Source: Roseobacter sp. SK209-2-6 (GTDB lineage Bacteria; Pseudomonadota; Alphaproteobacteria; Rhodobacterales; Rhodobacteraceae). Taken from it: 64,000 bases of DNA. Made by a program: the position numbers and the translations under genes. Shown piece after piece: positions 1-10,141 of this stretch. Numbering within the stretch: position 1 is the stretch's first letter; every line of letters starts with the position of its first letter. Where the stretch lies: the NCBI RefSeq assembly GCF_000169455.1, contig NZ_AAYC01000001.1, positions 1 to 64,000 of the forward strand. Reading direction: 5' to 3'. The notes beneath the pieces are model-generated. The model saw only the letters and a program-made list of their open reading frames with translations. It searched no databases and was not told the DNA's origin.

Positions 1-310
1 TCGGCGATGCCACCGCTCTGGTGCAGGGCTGCGCATGGTGAAATCCGAGGCCGAGGTCGCCAAGTGCGCCATATCTGCGGCATAGGCTCCGCCACATTCG
101 AGCGCGTGCCGGGAATTTGTCTCGGCAGGCATGCCGCTGGAGGAGGTCTTTCGCGCCTACCGCCGCGAAGCGCTTTTGCAGGGTGCAGATGATGTGCCCT
201 ATCTGGTCGGCGGCGCCGATCAGGGCGGCTATGAGGATGTGATCTCCCCGCCCTCGCGCCGGCCCTTGCAGCAAGGGGATATCCTGATGCTGGACACGGG
301 CTCTACTTGA
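1..310 (+). pseudogene. Decayed fragment of an M24-family (Xaa-Pro peptidase/creatinase-like) gene
   Basis: Stretches in all three forward frames line up as one M24 peptidase middle region: GDATALVQG in one frame, LRMVKSEAEVAK in a second, RHICGIGSATFERVP in a third, then EFVSAGMPLEEVFRAYRREA, followed by a segment ending LMLDTGST and a stop at 308-310. The frame changes fall near G runs at about 27-31, 62-66 and 109-113 and each needs a single-base change. After the stop nothing resembles the rest of the family, so the metal-binding catalytic half (two Asp, one His, two Glu) is missing. The 5' end lies outside the window. Sequencing error could explain some shifts but not the lost C-terminal half. 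Confidence 0.7.
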
Positions 311-405
311 GACGCCAAAGTTCCACAGAAGGGGTTTCGGCGCAGCCGAGGCTCCTGCGGGCGCGGGAGATTCCCGTTTCTATTCGCTCGATTTGAGTGT
401 GGTGC

Positions 406-2484
<2,079 letters not shown>

Positions 2485-2576
2485 TCACTGTGCAACGCGG
2501 CGTCACCCCCTTGAATGCCCCAGCGGCAGGGGGTCTAAAGGAAGGGACTTGTCTCACATGCCTGGAGCACGGAAGA

Positions 2577-3059
2577 ATGACGCCTGAGGAAATCGCCAAA
2601 TTGCCCTATCGCCCCAATGTTGGGGTGATGATGATCAATTCTGCGGGGCAGGTCTTTGTGGCGCAGCGCAAGGACCGGTACAAGGATGCCTGGCAGATGC
2701 CACAGGGGGGGATTGATGCAGGCGAAGACGCTCAGCTGGCGGCCCTGCGGGAACTGGAAGAGGAAACCGGCGTTTCCTCTGATTTGGTTGAGATCATAGC
2801 GGAGAGTAAGGGATGGCTACCCTATGACCTTCCGCATGATGTGGTACCAAAGTTCTGGGGGGGTAAATATCGCGGCCAGGAGCAGAAATGGTTCTTGATG
2901 CGCTTTACCGGGCGCGATGATCAGATCGACATCGAGACCGAGCATCCTGAATTCTCTGATTGGTGTTGGCAGCCGGTGGATCAATTGGTGGAGAAGATTG
3001 TACCCTTCAAACGTGAGGTCTATGCCCGCGTTGTGGAAGAATTCAGGGATCATCTCTGA
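2577..3059 (+). CDS. rppH: RNA pyrophosphohydrolase RppH (Nudix hydrolase)
   Basis: This 160-residue Nudix protein is predicted to remove pyrophosphate from the 5' end of triphosphorylated mRNA and so start mRNA decay. The Nudix box spans residues 44-66 (G44, E50, R58-E59, E62-E63, G65). Family signatures [18 protein letters not shown] and the C-terminal PFKREVY segment are present. The frame is open further upstream to 2490, but homologs begin MTPEEIAxLPYRP, so the ATG at 2577 is preferred even though its GGAAG is unusually close. The gene converges on the EamA gene. A generic Ap4A hydrolase is the alternative, but the tryptophan- and lysine-rich motifs favour RppH. Confidence 0.88.
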   Translation: MTPEEIAKLPYRPNVGVMMINSAGQVFVAQRKDRYKDAWQMPQGGIDAGEDAQLAALRELEEETGVSSDLVEIIAESKGWLPYDLPHDVVPKFWGGKYRGQEQKWFLMRFTGRDDQIDIETEHPEFSDWCWQPVDQLVEKIVPFKREVYARVVEEFRDHL

Positions 3060-3094
3060 CCATCGCCTTGCTGCACAACAAGTTTGGCCTCCGA

Positions 3095-3985
3095 TCAATC
3101 CGGGGCATTGATCGCGCCTTTTGGTGCCCTACTTTCGCGCCAAAGCCTCAGCTTGCTTTGTCCCAACCAGATGCTGAGCAAAGCTAGGATTGCCCCCGCG
3201 ACCTGCATCACAGTCAGCCCTTCCTTCAGGAAGATCCAGCCAAGTGCCACAGCGGTCAGAGGGCTGAAAACGCCCAGGAGTGAGACCATCGAAGGTTCCA
3301 ACCTGCTTATTCCGCGAAACCACAGGATATAGGTCAGGGCACCGCCGATCAGGCTCATATAGGCGAGGCCTAGCAGATTGCCTGCGTCCAGGCTTGGCAG
3401 GGCTTCTAGGCTCAGGGCTGTGACTGGGATCAACAGGAGGCCCCCGGCGGTAAGCTGCCAAGCTGTAAAAGTGAGCGGAGGGACAGGCGGCTGCCACTTC
3501 CGGGTCAGAACCACCCCAAGCGCCATTGATGCAGCACCCCCCAGTCCTGCCAATACACCCCATGCATCCAGCTCGGCGTCTGGAGTTAGGACCAATAAGG
3601 CAACTCCAACAAAGCTGAACCCGGCTGCAGCGGCAGCAGTTAGTCGAAGTTGCGCGCCTAGAATGGGCACGGAAAAGAGCAGGACCAAGAGGGGTTGAAC
3701 TGCCCCCAGTGTGGCAGCGACCCCACCGGGCAATCTGTAGGCGGAGACAAAGAGAAGCACCCAAAACAGTGAGAAATTGAGCGCCCCCAGAATGGCCAGC
3801 CGTGGCAGCCAGCGGTTGGGTGGCAGTTGACGTACCAAAAGAAGCAGCAAAAGCCCCGCTGGCAATGCCCTGAGCAGGGCAACCAGCAGCGGTGATTGGC
3901 CGGGGAGCAGGCTGGTGGTGACGATGTAACTGGACCCCCAGATCGCAGGGGCCAATCCGGTTATCAGAAGATCGGTGCGCGTCAT
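3095..3985 (-). CDS. EamA/DMT-family inner-membrane exporter
   Basis: This 296-residue protein contains about ten hydrophobic segments arranged as two EamA repeats (roughly residues 8-140 and 150-285), typical of the drug/metabolite transporter superfamily. The N-terminus (LAPAIWGSSYIVTTSLLPG) carries the usual repeat-1 start. It is transcribed divergently from a MarR regulator across two copies of a palindrome, the standard layout of a ligand-inducible efflux gene under local MarR control. The substrate cannot be read from sequence; amino-acid derivatives or aromatic toxins are the common ones for the family. Confidence 0.85.
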   Translation of the reverse strand: MTRTDLLITGLAPAIWGSSYIVTTSLLPGQSPLLVALLRALPAGLLLLLLVRQLPPNRWLPRLAILGALNFSLFWVLLFVSAYRLPGGVAATLGAVQPLLVLLFSVPILGAQLRLTAAAAAGFSFVGVALLVLTPDAELDAWGVLAGLGGAASMALGVVLTRKWQPPVPPLTFTAWQLTAGGLLLIPVTALSLEALPSLDAGNLLGLAYMSLIGGALTYILWFRGISRLEPSMVSLLGVFSPLTAVALGWIFLKEGLTVMQVAGAILALLSIWLGQSKLRLWRESRAPKGAINAPD

Positions 3986-4000
3986 TTTGGATTCCTCATT

Positions 4001-4043
4001 TATCTTGACGTCAAGATATGAGTAAAAATCTTGACGTCAAGAT
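4001..4043. promoter_or_regulatory. Twin palindromic MarR operators in the divergent EamA/marR promoter
   Basis: The 81-bp gap holds TATCTTGACGTCAAGATA (4001-4018, perfect palindrome) and ATCTTGACGTCAAGAT (4028-4043, perfect palindrome), with centres 26 bp apart. The shared 14-bp core TCTTGACGTCAAGA is of typical MarR operator size, and TTGACG inside each copy could double as a -35 element. Binding would block both promoters, giving autorepression. Confidence 0.8.
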
Positions 4044-4066
4044 AAAATATCTGCAATGCTCTGCGC

Positions 4067-4558
4067 ATGGATCATGTAGATTTTGTAACCCAGCAGTGGG
4101 CAAAGGAACGCCCGGACCTGGATGTCTCTTCTATGGGCGTAATCGGCCGTGTGGCACGGCTCTATCTGGCCTATGGGGAAGGCATGCAGAAGAACTTTGC
4201 GTGCTTTGGGCTCAATGCTGCGAAGTTTGATGTTTTGGCGACTCTCAGGAGGGCAGGTGCGCCCTATAGGCTCTCACCCGGGGATCTTTTGAAAGCGACC
4301 ATGGTGACCTCTGGCACCATGACCAACCGCATAGCGCGGCTAGAGGCGGATGGAATGGTGCAGCGCTTTATCAACCCTGATGACAGCCGCAGTTTTCTGA
4401 TTGAATTGACCGAAGAGGGGCTGCTGCTGATCGACAGGGTGCTTGAGGCCCATGTGACCAGGCAATCAGAGATGCTTGCAGGTCTGTCGCAGGAGGAGCG
4501 CGCAGGATTTGAGGTCCTGCTGAAGCGGGCATTGTCGGTGGTGGAAAGCTCCGGCTGA
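4067..4558 (+). CDS. MarR-family transcriptional regulator
   Basis: This 163-residue winged-helix regulator has the MarR core at about residues 45-125: helix-turn-helix segment LLKATMVTSGTMTNRIARLE followed by the wing DGMVQRFINPDDSRSF. MarR dimers bind about 16-bp palindromes and leave DNA on binding phenolic or other small ligands. Two such palindromes lie immediately upstream, between this gene and the divergent EamA transporter, so self-regulation and control of the exporter are likely. No good ribosome-binding site precedes the ATG at 4067, consistent with low expression. Confidence 0.88.
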   Translation: MDHVDFVTQQWAKERPDLDVSSMGVIGRVARLYLAYGEGMQKNFACFGLNAAKFDVLATLRRAGAPYRLSPGDLLKATMVTSGTMTNRIARLEADGMVQRFINPDDSRSFLIELTEEGLLLIDRVLEAHVTRQSEMLAGLSQEERAGFEVLLKRALSVVESSG

Positions 4559-4595
4559 GCGCAAGCGATGACGCTGCTGGAAATGCAATGCAAGG

Positions 4596-4629
4596 CCTGC
4601 GCGGATGAGGGGAAGCCCACCCGCGCAGG
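4596..4629. terminator. Hairpin between convergent marR and pfkB-type kinase
   Basis: CCTGCGCGG (4596-4604) pairs perfectly with CCGCGCAGG (4621-4629) across a 16-nt loop and is followed on the plus strand by a T-rich stretch. It lies between convergent stop codons and probably serves both genes. Confidence 0.5.
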
Positions 4630-4641
4630 GATTTCTATTTC

Positions 4642-5631
4642 TTAGAGCAGGCCAGCGTCGCGCAGCAGTTCCAGCATATTGGCTTCTGGGCGGGGACCGA
4701 TATGGCTGATCACTTCGCCTGCGCAGACATTGCCAATCTTTGCGCAGGTCTCCAAATCACGGCCCGTCGCCAGACCAAAGAGGAAACCCGCTGCAAACTG
4801 ATCTCCGGCACCGGTGGCGTCCACCGGTACAACTTTGTTCACTGGGACATCGTGACGGGTCTCGCCGCTGATCACGGTCACGCCATCTCCGGAGCGCGTG
4901 CAGACAACCAGTGGGCAGATTGCGGCGGTTTTTGCCAGCGCTGCTTCCAGCTCTTCGGTTTCAAAGAGGGAGCGGATCTCATCTTCGTTGCCGATTACGA
5001 AATCCAGGTCATTCTCGATCAGTGACAGGAAATCGGAGCGGTGACGTTCGACGCAGAAGGGGTCAGAGATGGCGATACCACATTTGCCACCGCCCTTGCG
5101 GCAGTCCCGCGCTGCTTCCATAAACGCGCTTTTGCCTTTGTCTTTGTCAAAGAGATAGCCTTCGAGGAACATGATCTTGCTGCTACCAGCAACTTCAACA
5201 GGCACATCCTTACTGCTCAACTCTGATGAAATGCCCAGATAGGTATTCATCGAACGCTCGCCATCCGGAGAGACAAAGATCATGGAACGTGAGGTGGGCA
5301 GTTCCCCGCCAGCCACTGGCGGGTTTACAAAATCAACGCCGTCCTCGTTCATGGAATCGGCATAGAAATGCCCCAGGGCATCATCATGTACGCGCCCGAT
5401 AAAGGCAGCGTTCAAACCCAGAGCGCCTGCACCGGCAATGGTATTGGCCACAGAGCCACCGGGAGTTTGCACCCGGTTTTCCATCGCCGCATAAAGCACC
5501 TCACCGCGCTCCCGCTCGATCAGTTGCATAATGCCTTTTTCGATCCCCATCAGGTCGAGAAAGCTGTCATCGCTTTGCGAGATGACATCGACAACCGCGT
5601 TTCCGATGCCGGTGATTTCATAGGTTTTCAT
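4642..5631 (-). CDS. PfkB-family carbohydrate/adenosine kinase
   Basis: This 329-residue ribokinase-fold enzyme transfers the ATP gamma-phosphate to a sugar or nucleoside hydroxyl. The N-terminal PfkB signature includes TPGGSVANTIAGAGALG at about 56-72. The C-terminal signature DATGAGDQFAAGF (271-283) contains the anion hole and the catalytic base D277. Alphaproteobacterial proteins of this type are commonly annotated adenosine kinase. Its ATG overlaps the stop codon of nth by four bases, so the two are translationally coupled, although no functional link is evident. Substrate is unproven. Confidence 0.82.
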   Translation of the reverse strand: MKTYEITGIGNAVVDVISQSDDSFLDLMGIEKGIMQLIERERGEVLYAAMENRVQTPGGSVANTIAGAGALGLNAAFIGRVHDDALGHFYADSMNEDGVDFVNPPVAGGELPTSRSMIFVSPDGERSMNTYLGISSELSSKDVPVEVAGSSKIMFLEGYLFDKDKGKSAFMEAARDCRKGGGKCGIAISDPFCVERHRSDFLSLIENDLDFVIGNEDEIRSLFETEELEAALAKTAAICPLVVCTRSGDGVTVISGETRHDVPVNKVVPVDATGAGDQFAAGFLFGLATGRDLETCAKIGNVCAGEVISHIGPRPEANMLELLRDAGLL

Positions 5632-6272
5632 AGGTTCTTGTCCTCAAATTGACAGAGATCGCGGATCAAGCAGGTGCCGCATTGCGGCTTGCGCGCTTTG
5701 CAGTGGTAGCGCCCATGCAGGATCAGCCAATGATGGGCATGGAGTTGGAAATCCGCAGGGATATGGTCTTCGATCGCGCGTTCGACCGCATCCACATCCT
5801 TGCCAGGTGCAATTCCTGAACGGTTACCAACCCGGAAGATATGGGTGTCTACCGCCTGTGCAGGTTGTTTCCACCACATGTTCAAGACCACATTGGCGGT
5901 TTTGCGCCCGACACCTGGTAGGGATTGCAGGGCTGCACGAGAGTTTGGCACTTCGCCGCCGTAGTCATCCACCAGGATCTGGCTGAGCTTGGCTACATTC
6001 TTGGCCTTCTGACGAAACAGGCCAATGGTTTTGATATGGTCCGTCACGCCTTCGATGCCGAGATCCAGCATCTTTTGTGGTGTGTCGGCTATTTCGAACA
6101 GGGCGCGGGTTGCCTTGTTTACGCCTGCATCGGTCGCCTGGGCAGAAAGTGCCACAGCGACAACCAGCGTATAGACATTGACATGCTCCAGCTCACCCTT
6201 GGGTTCTGGTTCAGCTGCCTGAAACCGCGTGAAGATCTCGCGCAGTGTATGATAGTCGAGTTGCTTTGCCAT
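5628..6272 (-). CDS. nth: Endonuclease III
   Basis: This 214-residue base-excision repair enzyme removes oxidised pyrimidines and nicks the abasic site. The helix-hairpin-helix LPGVGRKTANVVL contains catalytic K124, and D142 sits in VDTHIFRVGNR. The C-terminal iron-sulfur loop has the exact spacing C191-x6-C198-x2-C201-x5-C207. Length is normal. It is first in a two-gene operon with the PfkB-family kinase, sharing a 4-bp stop/start overlap. Confidence 0.95.
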   Translation of the reverse strand: MAKQLDYHTLREIFTRFQAAEPEPKGELEHVNVYTLVVAVALSAQATDAGVNKATRALFEIADTPQKMLDLGIEGVTDHIKTIGLFRQKAKNVAKLSQILVDDYGGEVPNSRAALQSLPGVGRKTANVVLNMWWKQPAQAVDTHIFRVGNRSGIAPGKDVDAVERAIEDHIPADFQLHAHHWLILHGRYHCKARKPQCGTCLIRDLCQFEDKNL

Positions 6273-6513
6273 ACCGCGCCTTATGGCTGTTTTTCTTTGC
6301 CTGCTGCAACGACAAAGCGCAGCGCTGGTTTACAAGGGCTTTCTGCTTTGCTCATTGGCCACAGCGGAGTGTCGAATGCCATGCACCTGCATCGTTTATG
6401 GCTCCTGGCCGAAATTTCTGATCAGCTCTCTGCTCTGGCGCAATCGCTTTTCGCAAGTTTCGGGTCGCCTGCTGTTGGTGGCTGCGCCTATGGTATGAGG
6501 CAAGCAACAGCAA

Positions 6514-7374
6514 ATGAGATCGGTGATGAACGTCCAGCCTCAGGAACAGGAAAACAGCTACCACTATGGTGTTATGCGGCGTGCTATCGACCTCATTGAT
6601 GAGGGGGGGGATGACCTCTCTCTGGAAGAGCTCGCCCGGCGGATGGAAATGAGTCCCGCTCATTTCCAGCGCCTGTTTTCTGCCTGGGTTGGGGTCTCAC
6701 CCAAGCGGTATCAACAGTATCTGAGGTTGGGACATGCCAAAACGCTTTTGAGAGATCGGTTTTCGACCCTGGAAACCGCCCATGCGGTTGGACTGTCCGG
6801 GTCCAGCCGCCTGCATGATCTGTTCCTGCGTTGGGAGGCGATGAGCCCCGGTGAATATGCCCGCAAAGGCGCGGGACTGAAAATTCTCTGGGGTTGGTTT
6901 GATAGCCCCTTTGGGCTGGCGTTGGTTATGGGGACGGTCAAGGGGATCTGCGGCATGGGCTTTGCCGCTGAGACTGGCGCCGAACCCACCATGGCTGATA
7001 TGCGCGCGCGCTGGCCGCTGGCCGAATTCGTCGAAGACCCGATGGCACTCCGCCCCATGGTTGAAGCTGCGTTTTCTCGCAAAGGCGAGACCATGCTTCA
7101 TTTGATTGGGGCACCTCTTCAACTCAAGGTTTGGGAGGCTTTGTTGAATATCCCAAACGGCCATGTCACCACCTATTCGGAAATCGCCAAATCAATCGGT
7201 GCGCCAAAAGCGGTGCGGGCTGTGGGCACAGCCGTGGGGCGAAATCCAGTCAGCTGGCTGATCCCTTGTCACCGTGCACTGAAAAAATCCGGCGGTATCG
7301 GCGGTTATCATTGGGGGCAACCGGTCAAACGGGCGATGCTTGCCTATGAGTCTGCGCGCAGTGAAGACCAATAG
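6514..7374 (+). CDS. AraC-type DNA-binding domain fused to O6-methylguanine-DNA methyltransferase (Ada-like)
   Basis: Residues 20-120 form an AraC-type double helix-turn-helix (DDLSLEELARRMEMSPAHFQ, then AVGLSGSSRLHDLF). Residues 200-280 form the methyltransferase domain with the active-site motif PCHR, where C252 accepts the alkyl group. Compared with E. coli Ada (354 residues), the N-terminal zinc domain that senses methyl phosphotriesters is absent, so the protein can repair O6-alkylguanine but lacks Ada's known activation switch. Either ATG 6514 or ATG 6526 could be the start; GAGG lies about 13 nt before the first. Confidence 0.88.
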   Translation: MRSVMNVQPQEQENSYHYGVMRRAIDLIDEGGDDLSLEELARRMEMSPAHFQRLFSAWVGVSPKRYQQYLRLGHAKTLLRDRFSTLETAHAVGLSGSSRLHDLFLRWEAMSPGEYARKGAGLKILWGWFDSPFGLALVMGTVKGICGMGFAAETGAEPTMADMRARWPLAEFVEDPMALRPMVEAAFSRKGETMLHLIGAPLQLKVWEALLNIPNGHVTTYSEIAKSIGAPKAVRAVGTAVGRNPVSWLIPCHRALKKSGGIGGYHWGQPVKRAMLAYESARSEDQ

Positions 7375-7577
7375 ATGGCACAATTGGTGTGAGCCCAAGG
7401 ATTGCACCAATGGTTGTGGTTTCGGTAAAAATAACAGGCTTATGTCTGTGAAGAGAGGTGCGCAGTATTTCGCGCAGTAACGCACGGAAGTTCGACCGCT
7501 CTGGTCAAAGCGGGAAAAATCAGAAAAACCAGAGAGCGAACCGCCCCATAGGAGCGGCAGAGCAGAAAGGTTTTGAA

Positions 7578-8237
7578 ATGACCCTTAAGAAAATCACGAG
7601 CGCTGGTGTAGTTTGCGCGTTGTTTGGCCTGAGCGCCTGTACGGACCCAGCCACCATCGGTACGCCAGACAGCAACACCCAGCGCGGGGCCATCTTGGGT
7701 GGCATCATTGGCGCGGGCGTCGGCGCTATCGCCAATGACTCTGATCGGGGGCTCGGGGCTGTCACCGGTGCCTTGGTGGGGGCAACCGCTGGTGGCGTGA
7801 TTGGCAATCAGCTGGATGCGCAGGAGCGAGAGCTGCGGCAGTCGCTGGCAAATGACTCCATCTCGATCGTGAACACTGGTGACCGGTTGATCCTGTCCTT
7901 CCCAAATGATCTGACCTTTGCCACCGATAGTGCCGCGATTTCCCCGGTGGTGCAGGCGGATTTGCGGAGCGTTGCCGGTAGTCTGGTTCGCTATCCAAAC
8001 AGCACAGTTCAGGTCATTGGCCATACGGATAGTGATGGCGATGCCTCTTATAATCAGGGCCTCTCTGAGCGTCGCGCCAATGCGGTTGCAGATCAGATCC
8101 AGGCCGGGGGTGTACCTTATCACCGGTTGCGGATTATTGGCCTGGGTGAAGAGCAGCCGGTTGCCTCGAACCTGACACCTGAAGGCAAGGCCCGCAATCG
8201 TCGGGTCGAAGTGGTGATCATTCCCCAGGCAGGATAG
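7578..8237 (+). CDS. OmpA-family outer-membrane lipoprotein (YiaD-like)
   Basis: The 219-residue protein starts at ATG 7578 behind AGAAAGG (7-nt spacing). The N-terminus is a lipoprotein signal with lipobox LSAC (C21). A glycine-zipper segment follows (about 38-80, rich in GxxxG: GAILGGIIGAGVGAI). The C-terminal OmpA domain (about 100-218) contains the peptidoglycan-contacting features GHTDSDG, SERRANAV and RNRRVEV. It is predicted to be anchored in the outer membrane and to bind peptidoglycan non-covalently. It is monocistronic with its own terminator. Confidence 0.9.
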   Translation: MTLKKITSAGVVCALFGLSACTDPATIGTPDSNTQRGAILGGIIGAGVGAIANDSDRGLGAVTGALVGATAGGVIGNQLDAQERELRQSLANDSISIVNTGDRLILSFPNDLTFATDSAAISPVVQADLRSVAGSLVRYPNSTVQVIGHTDSDGDASYNQGLSERRANAVADQIQAGGVPYHRLRIIGLGEEQPVASNLTPEGKARNRRVEVVIIPQAG

Positions 8238-8263
8238 TGCAGTCCAGAGCCTGAACGAAAAAG

Positions 8264-8304
8264 GACCCGCATTTCTCTCTGAAAAGCGGGTCTGTTCTTT
8301 TTTG
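8264..8304 (+). terminator. Intrinsic terminator after the OmpA-like lipoprotein
   Basis: GACCCGC (8264-8270) pairs with GCGGGTC (8286-8292) and is followed by TGTTCTTTTTT, 26 bp after the stop codon. Confidence 0.85.
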
Positions 8305-8416
8305 CAGGGGCTTCCGCAGGGTTGCACATGACTTGCGCGGTGGTTCGGGTTTTCTGTTCAGGTAATTTTCTTAGATCTTTGCTGTGTGAAACAGCATTCT
8401 AAACGGAGAGATGACA

Positions 8417-8959
8417 ATGGCTGATCCGAAACTGCTCACGATCTCTGGCTCCTTGCGCGCGGAGGCAACGAACCGCAAGCTTTTGCGTGAAGCTGTGCGA
8501 CTGTTTGGATTGGCGCAGATGACGGAAGCGGATCTGAGGTTGCCGCTTTATGATGGGGATGATGAGGCCCGTGACGGGGTGCCGAGCGTGGTGCAGGCCC
8601 TCGCGGATCAGATCGCTCAGGCGGATGCGGTAGTGATCTCGACACCGGAGTACAACAAAGGTCCTTCTGGAGTTCTGAAAAACGCGCTCGACTGGGTTAG
8701 CCGGACCCAGGGCAATCCCTGGGACGGGAAGCCGGTCGCAGTGATGTCCGCCGCTGCCGGTCGTGCGGGCGGGGAGAGGGCGCAGATGGTGTTGCGTGGT
8801 TTCCTGACGCCTTTTCAGCCGCGATTGATCACCGGCCCCGAAGTGCATCTGGCTGGTTCAGGGGAGGCCTTTTCGGAAGACGGCCGTCTGTTGAGCGATC
8901 ACTATGCTTCTACATTGGAGCGGCTGATGCAGAAGCTTAGGAAAGAGATCCAAGAATAA
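8417..8959 (+). CDS. NADPH-dependent FMN reductase family protein
   Basis: The 180-residue flavodoxin-fold protein has the FMN-phosphate loop SGSLRAEATNRKLL at the N-terminus and the family signature PEYNKGPSGVLKNALDW in the middle. Members are cytoplasmic NAD(P)H:quinone, azo or chromate reductases using FMN. Two ATGs are possible. GGAG at 8405-8408 is only 2 nt from ATG 8411 but 8 nt from ATG 8417, so the latter is preferred. It stands alone; the substrate is unknown. Confidence 0.87.
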   Translation: MADPKLLTISGSLRAEATNRKLLREAVRLFGLAQMTEADLRLPLYDGDDEARDGVPSVVQALADQIAQADAVVISTPEYNKGPSGVLKNALDWVSRTQGNPWDGKPVAVMSAAAGRAGGERAQMVLRGFLTPFQPRLITGPEVHLAGSGEAFSEDGRLLSDHYASTLERLMQKLRKEIQE

Positions 8960-9012
8960 GCGGACATCACTGAAGGGTTTGCTCTTGCACGTAGAAACTC
9001 TAATCTGCGCAA

Positions 9013-9855
9013 ATGAATGGCACCTTTCTTTCGCAAAACTTGGACCTATCGGCGCAGTTCGAAACTCGCGTTCAGGATGTTCTAGACCCTGCTCGGGCTG
9101 CGGCTTTTCAAATCGCGCTGGGGCGGGAGCCTGATGTTACGATGGGTGCTGCACTGCCGCCCTTTTTCCACCAGCTCTATTTCTGGACTCCACAGCCTCC
9201 TGACTTATTGGGGCGCGATGGGCACCCCAGTTTGGCAGCAGGTGGCATCATTCCGAATTTGGGGCTGCCAAGACGCATGTAGGCCGGGGGGCGGTTGAGG
9301 TTTGAGCAGCCTCTTTTGGCGGGAATAGAGGCTGATAAACGCTCCACCCTGGAAAGCTGCACCCAAAAGGACGGCCGCAGTGGCTTGCTAGGGTTTGTCA
9401 CTCTGCGTCATGAAATCTGGCAACAGGAGCGCCTCTGTCTGACAGAATGGCATGATCTGGTCTATCGCGAGGATCCGGACCCTAATGCACCGCCACTAGT
9501 TCCGCCCAAAGCCAGAGTGGATGAGGCTACCTGTGTGAAAAAGAGCTTTGGCTCCACTTTGTTGTTTCGCTACTCGGCGCTGACCTTCAACGGGCACAGG
9601 ATTCACTATGACCTTGACTATGCGCGCGAGGTTGAGGGCTATGCCGGGCTGGTGGTTCACGGACCCTTGTTGGCGCAGCATCTGATGTTGCTGGCAGAGG
9701 AGCACCTAGGAACCTTGGGAGAATTCTCTTTTCGGGCAACTTCACCCTTGATGCATTTCGAAGAGGCGGAGTTTTGCATCAAAGACGGATCACTCTGGGT
9801 GCGCGGACCGGATGGGCGGCAATGCATGCAGGCAAGTGCTGCGGCAAAGATCTGA
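9013..9855 (+). pseudogene. MaoC/HTD2-type acyl-CoA hydratase gene interrupted by one in-frame TAG
   Basis: Two open segments, 9013-9279 and 9283-9855, are in the same frame and separated only by TAG at 9280-9282. Read through, the junction is LPRRM-stop-AGGRLRFEQPL, where this family (itaconyl-CoA, mesaconyl-C4-CoA and 3-methylfumaryl-CoA hydratases) has LPRRMWAGGRL. The stop therefore replaces a conserved TGG tryptophan codon by one G-to-A change. The rest looks intact, including the second hot-dog region (FRYSALTFNGHRIHYDLDYA, then GYAGLVVHGPLLAQ with the catalytic His). The truncated 89-residue product lacks that half. A recent nonsense mutation or a base-call error are the two explanations. 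Confidence 0.8.
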
Positions 9856-9881
9856 TGCAAAAGAAGGCAATGTGCTCCCGC

Positions 9882-10082
9882 GTCCCAAGCTGCCCCTTTG
9901 GGACAGATTAGGGACTTGGGCCCGGCGCCGCTGGCGCGGCGAAAGGAATTGGGCTGAGAAGCGTTTTAAGAGCAGGGCTGCTCTTAAAAGCGCCAATTTG
10001 ATTGTGATGTGATCTTTGGTGCCTCAAGGGTAAACCACGCATTTTGCGCGGCGGCTGCGCCGCCCTTGACCCACCAAAGATC
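9882..10082. repeat. Cluster of intergenic inverted repeats
   Basis: The 286-bp gap between the broken hydratase and the FAD oxidoreductase has no gene but three structures. (1) GTCCCAAG (9882-9889) opposes CTTTGGGAC (9896-9904), followed by a GC-rich tail to 9941; this resembles the element at 29754-29812. (2) A hairpin has arms 9961-9975 and 9978-9993, a 2-nt loop and one bulge. (3) A 72-bp imperfect palindrome has 20-bp outer arms (10011-10030 and 10063-10082) pairing at 18 of 20 positions, with an inner GC-rich hairpin. Confidence 0.7.
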
Positions 10083-10141
10083 CTTCCGCCAAAGGTCCGA
10101 GAGTGGTATCCTAAAAAGTAGGGTCAAAGGAGGAACCGTTC

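Noticed and set aside
6283-6498. Small plus-strand open frame between nth and the Ada-like gene
   Set aside because: Composition is not protein-like, there is no ribosome-binding site, and the 241-bp gap is better read as the divergent promoter region.
9013-9855. Two separate genes either side of 9282
   Set aside because: Both halves are in the same frame and align to one hydratase with the stop at a conserved Trp; the second half would start at a TTG without a ribosome-binding site.
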